Source: Schlegelella_A sp038234975
Lineage (GTDB): Bacteria > Pseudomonadota > Gammaproteobacteria > Burkholderiales > Burkholderiaceae_C
DNA length: 29,151 bases
Assembly: GCA_038234975.1 (NCBI GenBank)
Contig: JBBSUK010000030.1
Location: forward strand, 1-29,151
Reading direction: 5' to 3'
How positions within the stretch are numbered: the stretch's first letter is position 1; every line of letters starts with the position of its first letter. The notes under the pieces were generated by a model. That model did no database searches. It was given only the letters and a program-made list of their open reading frames with translations, and was not told the origin of the DNA. This document shows, piece after piece, positions 7,832 through 14,148 of the stretch. Made by a program: the position numbers and the translations under genes.

Positions 7832-8685
7832 GCGCCACCGCACCTGTCCGCAACACCGACCCGAAGCCGCGCTGGCCGGGCTATGTGAAGGCGAGCGTCG
7901 CCTGCCACGTCGGTGCGGGGGCGCTCGTCATCGCCGCTCCGGCGCTGTGGCCCTGGGCGGCGGGCGCGGTCGTCGCCAACCACGTCGCGCTGACCGGCGG
8001 TGGCCTGTGGCCGCGCTCGCAGTGGCTCGGCCGCAACTGGACGCGCCTTCCGCAGGCCGCTCGGCGCCGCGGCGAGATCGCGCTCACGATCGACGACGGC
8101 CCCGATCCCGAGGTGACGCCGCGCGTGCTCGACCTGCTCGACGCGCTCGAGGTTCGCGCCACCTTCTTCGCCATCGCGCGTGAAGCGTCGCGCCATGCCG
8201 CACTGGCGCGCGAGATCGTGCGACGCGGCCACAGCATGCAGAACCACAGCGACCGGCACTCGAACGCGTTCTCGCTGTTCGGACCGAAGGCCATGGCCCA
8301 CGACATCGCCGCCGCGCAGGAGCGGCTGGCCGACGCGACCGGCGAACGGCCCCGCTTCTTCCGCGCACCGGCAGGCCTGCGCAACCCCTTCCTGCCGATC
8401 GTGCTCGAGCGGCTCGGCCTCGAGCTGGTGAGCTGGACGCGGCGCGGCTTCGACACCGTGCGGGGCGACCCGGTCCGTGTCGCCGATGCGCTGTCGGCCG
8501 ACCTCGCGGCAGGCGACATCCTGCTCGCTCACGACGGCCATGCGGCGCGCATGGACGACGGCCGTGCCGTCCTGCTCGGCGTGCTGCCGCGTCTGGCGGA
8601 ACGGGCGCGGGCGGCAGGCGTCCGGTTCGTGACGCTGCCCGATGCGTTCGACGCGGCCGCAACACCCGGCCCGGATCCGCGATGA
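7828..8685 (+). CDS. Polysaccharide deacetylase family (carbohydrate esterase 4)
   Basis: A 285-residue NodB-domain hydrolase. Hydrophobic N-terminal segments (about residues 20-50) suggest a membrane anchor. Catalytic motifs are all present: TIDDGPDPEVT with the catalytic base and metal Asp pair at 89-90, the metal-binding NHSDRH histidines (about 141-145), FRAPAG (about 179), SWTRRGFD (about 208) and the C-terminal LLAHDGHA histidine (about 233). The family removes N- or O-acetyl groups from sugars. Inside a lipid operon it may deacetylate a sugar head group or another ester; this is inference. I chose the GTG at 7828 (GTGA overlap with the exporter) over an in-frame ATG at 7789 inside it. 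Confidence 0.87.
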   Translation: MSATAPVRNTDPKPRWPGYVKASVACHVGAGALVIAAPALWPWAAGAVVANHVALTGGGLWPRSQWLGRNWTRLPQAARRRGEIALTIDDGPDPEVTPRVLDLLDALEVRATFFAIAREASRHAALAREIVRRGHSMQNHSDRHSNAFSLFGPKAMAHDIAAAQERLADATGERPRFFRAPAGLRNPFLPIVLERLGLELVSWTRRGFDTVRGDPVRVADALSADLAAGDILLAHDGHAARMDDGRAVLLGVLPRLAERARAAGVRFVTLPDAFDAAATPGPDPR

Positions 8686-9446
8686 ACACCACCCACGCAT
8701 CGGCGATGGTGGCGGCGGACGACGCCTGGGCTGCGCTCGTCGACGCGGCCAGCGCACCCTATCGCCGCGCCGGCCGGTTCGCCTGGTTCTTCGCGCGCGG
8801 CAAGCTTCGCTTCGACCCGGTCTTCCGGCATCTGCTCGAGGCCGGGCTCGTGCAGCCCGGCGAGCGCGTCCTCGACATCGGCTGCGGCCAAGGGCTGCTC
8901 GCCAGCCTGCTCGCCTCGGCCGGCGCGTTCGGCCGCGCCGGTCGCTGGCCGAGCGACTGGCCGGCGGCTCCGCACGGCACGCGCGTCGTCGGCATCGAGT
9001 TCATGCAGCGCGACATCGAGCGCGCCCGCGGTGCACTCGGCGAGACGACGGGAGCAGCGTCGTTCGTCTGCGGCGACATGCGCGAGGTCGCCTTCCCGAA
9101 GACCGACGTGGTCGCCATCCTCGACGTGCTGCACTACATCGACCACGCGGCGCAGGACGCCGTGCTGCGCCGCGTCCGCGAGGCGCTCGCCGACGGTGGC
9201 AGGCTGGTGCTGCGCGTCGGCGACCGGTCGTCGCGGCGCCGCTTCGTCATCACCCAGTGGGTCGACCACGCCGTGACGACGTTGCGCCGCAACCCGCTGC
9301 CGCCGACCTACTGCCGCCCGCTCGCGGCATGGCGCGATGCGCTGCACTCGCTCGGCTTCGCCGTGACGAGCCGGCCCATGCACCACGGCACGCCGTTCGC
9401 GAACGTCCTGCTCGTCGGCAGCGTGCCGGCCGGAGCACGGCCTTGA
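8682..9446 (+). CDS. Class I SAM-dependent methyltransferase
   Basis: A 254-residue Rossmann-fold methyltransferase. Motif I is VLDIGCGQGLLAS, with Asp65-x-Gly67-Cys-Gly69. VVGIEFMQRDIERA (about 105-118) is the acidic loop that holds the SAM ribose, FVCGDMREV (about 128) is motif II, and VVAILDVLHYI (about 145) is motif III. A Gly/Trp-rich insertion sits between motif I and the acidic loop. It overlaps the deacetylase (ATGA) and the following hotdog gene (TTGA), so it is part of the same transcript. It probably methylates the product or a precursor: in APE pathways the aromatic head group is commonly methylated. Whether it is an O- or C-methyltransferase cannot be read from sequence. Confidence 0.85.
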   Translation: MNTTHASAMVAADDAWAALVDAASAPYRRAGRFAWFFARGKLRFDPVFRHLLEAGLVQPGERVLDIGCGQGLLASLLASAGAFGRAGRWPSDWPAAPHGTRVVGIEFMQRDIERARGALGETTGAASFVCGDMREVAFPKTDVVAILDVLHYIDHAAQDAVLRRVREALADGGRLVLRVGDRSSRRRFVITQWVDHAVTTLRRNPLPPTYCRPLAAWRDALHSLGFAVTSRPMHHGTPFANVLLVGSVPAGARP

Positions 9447-9913
9447 AGCCGCCGCTCGGAAGGTCGGACATCGAGGCGCTGGTGCCGCACCGCGGCGCCA
9501 TGTGCCTGCTCGACCGCGCCAGCGCCTGGGACGAGCGTTCGATCGCGTGCGCAGCGAGCGGCCACCGTGACCCGACGCACCCGCTGCGCACCGCCAGCGG
9601 CCTGCTGGCGACGGCGGCCATCGAGTACGCCGCGCAGGCCGCAGCGCTGCACGGCGGCCTGGTCGCGCAGGGCGCCGGAAAGCGCGCGCCACCCGGCCTG
9701 CTCGCCAGCGCACGCGACGTGCAGCTCGCGCGCTGGCGGCTCGACGACCTACCGCTGCCGACGAACGGCGAGCCCGACGAGCTCGCGATCACCGCCGAGC
9801 GGCAGGCCGGCGACGCGGCGCGCATCCTCTATGCGTGGCGGGTGGTGCACGCCGGCAACGAAGTCGCCTCGGGTCGTCTCGCGGTCGTGCTGCTGACGGA
9901 CTCCACGCCATGA
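9443..9913 (+). CDS. Hotdog-fold 3-hydroxyacyl-ACP dehydratase (ApeP-like)
   Basis: A 156-residue hotdog protein read from a TTG start that forms a TTGA overlap with the methyltransferase stop. The start is supported because the conserved region begins within 16 residues: LVPHRGAMCLLDRA, with His16, is the ApeP-type substrate-channel motif 'PHxGxMxLLD'. The helix AAIEYAAQAAALH carries the expected catalytic Glu61. It is the second dehydratase of the operon and is directly followed by the ketoreductase, the same ApeP-ApeQ order as in aryl-polyene clusters. In that pathway two dehydratases act on ACP-bound 3-hydroxyacyl chains. No ketosynthase gene precedes it, unlike typical APE loci. Confidence 0.8.
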   Translation: MKPPLGRSDIEALVPHRGAMCLLDRASAWDERSIACAASGHRDPTHPLRTASGLLATAAIEYAAQAAALHGGLVAQGAGKRAPPGLLASARDVQLARWRLDDLPLPTNGEPDELAITAERQAGDAARILYAWRVVHAGNEVASGRLAVVLLTDSTP

Positions 9914-10650
9914 CAGCGACACCCCCGCCCGCACGACGCGCCCTCGTCACCGGCGCGAGCGGCGGCCTCGGCCGCGCCATCGCGCTGCGTCTCGCGCAAG
10001 GCGGCGCGCATGTCGTCGCACACGCCAGCACGCGCCTCGATGCCGCCGAAGCCGTCGCCGCCGAGATTCACGCCGTCGGCGGCAGCGCCGAAGCCGTCGC
10101 CTTCGACGTGACCGACCGCGATGCCTCGCGCAGCGCCTGCGAGCGGCTCGTCGGCGGCGGCGCGATCCAGATCCTCGTCAACAACGCCGGCGTTCACGCC
10201 GACGCCGCGTTCCCGGCGCTCAAGGGCGAGCAGTGGGATCAGGTGCTCGCCGTCTCGGCCAACGGCTTCTTCAACGTGACGCAGCCGCTGTCGATGCCGA
10301 TGATCCGCACCCGCTGGGGCCGCATCGTCAACATCTCGTCGATCGCCGCGCTCACCGGCAACCGCGGCCAGGTGAACTACGCTGCCGCCAAGGGCGCGCT
10401 GCACGGCGCGACGAAATCGCTCGCGCTCGAACTCGCCAGCCGCGGCATCACCGTCAACGCCGTCGCGCCGGGCATCATCGACACCGGCATGGCCGCTTCG
10501 ACATTCGACCCGGCGACGATCGAGAAGATGGTGCCGATGAAGCGAGCGGGCCGCGCCGACGAGGTCGCCGCGCTCGTCGCCTTCCTGTGCTCCGACGACG
10601 CCGGCTACATCAGCGGCCAGATCGTCTCCATCAACGGGGCGATGTTCTGA
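9910..10650 (+). CDS. 3-oxoacyl-ACP reductase, FabG-like SDR (ApeQ-like)
   Basis: A 246-residue short-chain dehydrogenase. The nucleotide-binding motif TGASGGLGRA spans residues 14-23, NNAGVHADAAF is present near 94-104, and the catalytic set is Ser144 (NISSIAAL), Tyr157 and Lys161 (YAAAK), with the usual 13-residue Ser-Tyr spacing. The C-terminus YISGQIVSINGAMF is FabG-like. It would reduce 3-ketoacyl-ACP to 3-hydroxyacyl-ACP with NADPH, feeding the dehydratase genes. Start is the ATG in the ATGA overlap; a longer in-frame start at 9835 lies inside the previous gene. It is the last gene of the coupled run; a ketosynthase usually follows here in APE clusters but does not. Confidence 0.9.
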   Translation: MTATPPPARRALVTGASGGLGRAIALRLAQGGAHVVAHASTRLDAAEAVAAEIHAVGGSAEAVAFDVTDRDASRSACERLVGGGAIQILVNNAGVHADAAFPALKGEQWDQVLAVSANGFFNVTQPLSMPMIRTRWGRIVNISSIAALTGNRGQVNYAAAKGALHGATKSLALELASRGITVNAVAPGIIDTGMAASTFDPATIEKMVPMKRAGRADEVAALVAFLCSDDAGYISGQIVSINGAMF

Positions 10651-10703
10651 CGCTCCGGCTTCGATCGGCAACCCGTTCTTCCACCACCGATAGGAAAAGC
10701 GCC

Positions 10704-11207
10704 ATGACCCTCGCCACCCGTACTCTGCTGCCGATCGCCGCCGCACTGGCGCTCGGCATGGCCGGCTGCGCCGCCAACCGAGGCTCGTCCTCGTCGTCGG
10801 CACCCGCCGCGCCGGCCGCGAAATCGACTGCCGGCATGAACGCACGCGGCGATGTCGTCGACTCGTCGAAGATCGAGTCCGGCAGCGGCCAGCAGGTCAA
10901 GGGCCTCGGCGGCTGGGAAGGCGAGATCACCGGCCGACCGGCCCCGAACAGCCGCTTCTCGCGCCTGCAGATCGGCATGTCGATGCGCCAGGCGATCGAC
11001 ACCGTGGGCACCCAGCCGACCGACCAGGGCGCCTACATCACGGGCCGGGCGTTCATCCCGTTCTACTTCGGCTCCGACCGCCACCGCTTCGAGATGGTGT
11101 TCAAGAACCAGGGGCGCCTCATCTTCTCCGGCGGCTCGCTCGGCGACTACGGTGGCGGCAACCTGGTGTGGATCATCCACAACCCGACCGAGGGCGGCTA
11201 CCGCTGA
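10704..11207 (+). CDS. BamE/SmpA-like outer-membrane lipoprotein
   Basis: A 167-residue lipoprotein with signal peptide and lipobox LGMAGC; Cys22 is the lipidated residue. It is followed by a Ser/Ala/Pro-rich linker (about residues 23-45). The folded part FSRLQIGMSMRQAIDTVG (about 93-110) has the 'L-x-x-GMs-xx-xAxxxxG' helix typical of SmpA/BamE-like domains, followed by strands ending FEMVFKNQGRLIFSGG. Function is likely envelope-related but not defined. The ATG at 10704 follows a fair ribosome site (AGGAAAA, 10692-10698) and sits 53 bases after fabG, so it may be read through from the lipid operon. It occupies the position of the terminal ketosynthase in APE loci. Confidence 0.7.
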   Translation: MTLATRTLLPIAAALALGMAGCAANRGSSSSSAPAAPAAKSTAGMNARGDVVDSSKIESGSGQQVKGLGGWEGEITGRPAPNSRFSRLQIGMSMRQAIDTVGTQPTDQGAYITGRAFIPFYFGSDRHRFEMVFKNQGRLIFSGGSLGDYGGGNLVWIIHNPTEGGYR

Positions 11208-11320
11208 GCAGAATCGACGCGCCTTTCAGTTTCTACCAAGCCCTTCTCTCACTGGAGCGACATTTCCTGCTGAGGGCCCGCATCCGATCGGTGAACAGAC
11301 AGCCTGCGGTCGAAGCTCGT

Positions 11321-11788
11321 TTACTTCGCTCGGCGACCGACACGGGCGTGCGTGCCACCTACATGGAGGCGGTGTTTTGTCGGCGCCTGCTCGACGAAAG
11401 CCGCCTGGGCAAGCTCCTGCAGGATGCCGCAGTCCGCGCCCGACGCCGCCGAGCATTGCGCCCGCAGTTCCTTCAGCTGCAGCTGCAGCGAGCGAAGCTC
11501 AGAGATCCGGGCAGCGACATGGCCGATGTGCTCGTCCAGGAGCTGGTTCACGTTGCCGCAGCTCTCGGCCGGCGCGTCCTTGAACCGCAGCAGCATCCTG
11601 ATCTCGTCGAGCGTCATGTCGAGCGAACGACAGTGGCGGATGAAGGCTAGCCGCTCGACGTGACTGCCGTCGTAGATGCGGTAATTGCCGGCCGTTCTGC
11701 GCGGCTTGGGAAGCAAACCCTCCCGCTCGTAGAAACGAACGGACTCAACTTGCGTGCCGGTCGCCTGGGCGAGCTCTCCGATCTTCAC
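11321..11788 (-). CDS. cadR: MerR-family Cd(II)/Pb(II)-responsive regulator (CadR/PbrR type)
   Basis: A 155-residue MerR regulator. The winged-helix part MKIGELAQATGTQVESVRFY runs from residue 1, then a long dimerisation helix, then a metal loop. Cys77, Cys112 and Cys120 are the divalent-metal ligands; a Cys at position 77 separates Cd/Pb/Zn sensors from Cu sensors. A His-containing C-terminal tail (HRLHVGGTHARVGRR) resembles CadR tails. The start is GTG, supported by a strong GGAGG ribosome site (11795-11799) six bases upstream. It is divergent from the P-type ATPase, across a 95-base gap holding a MerR-type promoter. It should repress and, with metal bound, activate the ATPase by twisting the promoter. 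CadR versus PbrR cannot be settled by eye. Confidence 0.9.
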   Translation of the reverse strand: MKIGELAQATGTQVESVRFYEREGLLPKPRRTAGNYRIYDGSHVERLAFIRHCRSLDMTLDEIRMLLRFKDAPAESCGNVNQLLDEHIGHVAARISELRSLQLQLKELRAQCSAASGADCGILQELAQAAFVEQAPTKHRLHVGGTHARVGRRAK

Positions 11789-11842
11789 GTACGTCCTCCA
11801 GCAAGCGATCCGAGCACTGCAGCAAGGCCATCGGACAACGCC

Positions 11843-11873
11843 TTGACTCTATACCGGCTCCAGGGTTTCCAAT
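11843..11873 (+). promoter_or_regulatory. MerR-type operator/promoter of the Cd/Pb ATPase gene
   Basis: TTGACT (-35, 11843-11848) and TCCAAT (-10, 11868-11873) are separated by 19 bases, the over-long spacer that MerR activators require. The spacer CTATACCGGCTCCAGGGTT contains the imperfect dyad seen in cadA/pbrA promoters (CTATA...CCAGGGT). The predicted transcript start falls near 11880, only about four bases before the ATG at 11884. Confidence 0.8.
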
Positions 11874-11883
11874 CCTGCTGATC

Positions 11884-14073
11884 ATGAAAACCACCACGAA
11901 CGCGACTGTCGAGAGCATGCCTTCGGCAGAACGCAAGGATGCTGCGCTGTTTCGGATCGCGAGCATGGACTGCACGGTAGAGGAGGCGGAGATTCGACGC
12001 GCGGTCGCCGGGATCCAGGGCGTGCACGGCATGACCTTCCAGTTGGGGAACCGGACCCTGGGCCTGTCGGCTTCCGAAGCGGCGCTGCCGCTGGCCATCG
12101 CCGCGATCCGAAAGGCCGGATTCGATCCTCAACCGGTCCCGCCATCCTCAGAGGATGGCAACTCCGTACCCGCCTCGCAGCCGGAGAACGCGGGGATCAG
12201 CGTGACTCGGCTCGGGCTCTCCCTCGCGCTGGCCGTCGCCGCCGAGATCGTGTCCTTCGTTGCAGGCGACACGACCGTCGAGCAGGCGGCCGAGATGGCA
12301 CTTGCCGTGTTCGCCATCGGCCTGGCCGGGCTCGATGTCTACAAGAAGGGCTTCAACGCCCTGCTCCATGGGCGGCTCAACATCAACGCGCTGATGATGG
12401 TCGCGGTCACCGGCGCCTTTCTCATCGGCCAGTGGCCGGAGGCAGCGATGGTGATGGCGCTGTACTCGATCGCCGAGCTGATTGAGGCGCGCGCCTCCGA
12501 TCGCGCTCGCGATGCGATCAAGGGGCTTCTCGCCCTGACGCCCGAAGACGCTGACGTGCAGCAGGCTGGTGGCCAGTGGTCGCGTCTGCCCGCGAACCAA
12601 GTGGCTTTGCAGGCGGTCGTCCGGATCCGTCCGGGCGAGCGCGTGCCGCTCGACGGCATCATTACCATGGGCTCGAGCGCCATCGACCAGGCGCCGGTCA
12701 CCGGCGAGAGCATCCCCGTCGACAAGGCGGTCGGTGACACCGTCTTCGCAGGCACGATCAACCAGACCGGCGAACTGGAATTCCGCGTCACGGCTGTTGC
12801 TGCCAACACCACGCTGGCGCGGATCATCCATGCCGTCGAGGAGGCGCAGGGGACGCAGGCACCGACGCAGCGCTTCGTCGACAAGTTCGCCGCCGTCTAC
12901 ACGCCCACCGTATTCGCCCTCGCCTTGGCCGTCGCCCTCCTCACCCCCCTGCTGCTGGGCTGGGCGTGGCCCGCGGCACTCTACAAAGCGCTCGTGCTGC
13001 TCGTGATCGCCTGTCCTTGCGCGCTGGTTATCTCGACGCCCGTCACGGTCGTCAGCGCGCTCGCCGCCGCGGCGCGACGCGGCATCCTGATCAAGGGCGG
13101 CACCTATCTCGAGGAAGCGCGGAACATCAAGGCGATCGCCCTCGACAAGACCGGCACGATCACCCAGGGCAAGCCGAAGCTGGTCAAGTCGGCTGCGTTG
13201 GCGCAGGGTGCGGACGAGGCGGCACTGTTCATGTTGGCCGCCAGCCTCGCGGCGCGTTCCGATCATCCGGTCTCTAAGGCGATCGCCCAGGGCTTGAAGC
13301 TCGAGAGCGAGCCCGTCGAGAACTTCAAGGCGCTCGCCGGTCGCGGCGTTCAGGCAGAGATCGCCGGCAAGACCTACGTGCTGGGCAACCATCGCCTTAT
13401 CGAAGAGCGCGGTCAATGCAGCGACGAACTCGAAGCCGTCTTGCGAACGCACGAGGAAGCCGGCCGTACCGTCACCCTTCTCTGCGGGGAAGCCGGCGTT
13501 CTGGCGTTGTTCACGGTCGCGGACACGATCAAGGCGCACTCGCGTGCCGCCATCGAAGAGCTCAAGTCGATGGGCGTGACGCCGATCATGCTGACCGGCG
13601 ACAACACCGCCACCGCCTCGAGCATCGCCAAAGAGGCGGGCATCGACGAATCGCAAGGCAATCTGCTGCCAGAGGACAAGCTGGCCGCGATCGAAGCGCT
13701 GAAGAAGCGACACGGCGCGACGGCAATGACCGGCGACGGCATCAATGACGCACCCGCCCTGGCAAAAGCCGACATCGGCTTCGCGATGGGTGGCGCGGGC
13801 ACGGACACTGCGATGGAAGCGGCCGACATCGTCATCATGAACGACGACCTGCGCCGCATTCCGGAGACGATCCGGCTGTCGCGGCGCGCCCATGCGGTGC
13901 TGTGGCAGAACATCTCGCTTGCCCTCGGGATCAAGGTGGTGTTCTTTGCTCTCGCGGTATTCGGCAGCGCGACGATGTGGATGGCGGTGTTCGCGGACCT
14001 GGGCGCAACGCTGCTGGTCGTCGCGAACGGCTTGCGGCTTCTTCGCGCGCCCGCTTTGGTCGCCTCGACCTGA
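11884..14073 (+). CDS. cadA: Cd(II)/Pb(II)/Zn(II) P1B-type ATPase (CadA/PbrA/ZntA family)
   Basis: A 729-residue heavy-metal efflux pump of the inner membrane. One degenerate N-terminal metal domain (about residues 20-85) carries MDCTVEE, i.e. a single Cys plus Glu-Glu in place of CxxC, a known variant in this subgroup. Then come membrane helices, the actuator TGES (273-276), the membrane metal site CPCALVIST (Cys377, Cys379), the phosphorylated Asp421 in DKTGTIT, the HP motif SDHPVSKAI, and GDGINDAPAL (from 617). CPC with this N-terminus fits divalent metals. It is driven by the MerR-type promoter at 11843-11873. The first ATG leaves almost no leader; an alternative ATG at 11917 is possible. 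Next to a PbrT-like gene it may serve lead (pbrA). Confidence 0.93.
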   Translation: MKTTTNATVESMPSAERKDAALFRIASMDCTVEEAEIRRAVAGIQGVHGMTFQLGNRTLGLSASEAALPLAIAAIRKAGFDPQPVPPSSEDGNSVPASQPENAGISVTRLGLSLALAVAAEIVSFVAGDTTVEQAAEMALAVFAIGLAGLDVYKKGFNALLHGRLNINALMMVAVTGAFLIGQWPEAAMVMALYSIAELIEARASDRARDAIKGLLALTPEDADVQQAGGQWSRLPANQVALQAVVRIRPGERVPLDGIITMGSSAIDQAPVTGESIPVDKAVGDTVFAGTINQTGELEFRVTAVAANTTLARIIHAVEEAQGTQAPTQRFVDKFAAVYTPTVFALALAVALLTPLLLGWAWPAALYKALVLLVIACPCALVISTPVTVVSALAAAARRGILIKGGTYLEEARNIKAIALDKTGTITQGKPKLVKSAALAQGADEAALFMLAASLAARSDHPVSKAIAQGLKLESEPVENFKALAGRGVQAEIAGKTYVLGNHRLIEERGQCSDELEAVLRTHEEAGRTVTLLCGEAGVLALFTVADTIKAHSRAAIEELKSMGVTPIMLTGDNTATASSIAKEAGIDESQGNLLPEDKLAAIEALKKRHGATAMTGDGINDAPALAKADIGFAMGGAGTDTAMEAADIVIMNDDLRRIPETIRLSRRAHAVLWQNISLALGIKVVFFALAVFGSATMWMAVFADLGATLLVVANGLRLLRAPALVAST

Positions 14074-14113
14074 GGATGGTGATGCCGGAAGCAAACAAAT
14101 GACGCTTTCCGTC

Positions 14114-14132
14114 GATAATGGTTCTCACTTAG
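14114..14132 (+). promoter_or_regulatory. Fur-box-like sequence upstream of the FTR1 permease
   Basis: GATAATGGTTCTCACTTAG matches the 19-base Fur consensus (GATAATGATAATCATTATC) at 12 positions, including an intact GATAATG half and TCA. It lies 17 bases before the ATG at 14149 in the short gap after the ATPase gene. GATAAT could also act as a -10 element, although no -35 is visible. Fur control would suit an iron-permease-family gene. Confidence 0.45.
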
Positions 14133-14148
14133 ATTGACAATCGGCGTC

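Noticed and set aside
8642..9442. N-terminal extension of the ApeP-like hotdog protein
   Set aside because: It is the methyltransferase gene read out of frame; TTG 9443 gives the normal family length.
12148..14094. 648-residue minus-strand open frame
   Set aside because: It lies opposite the Cd/Pb ATPase, whose motifs are all intact; composition is Arg/Asp-rich noise.
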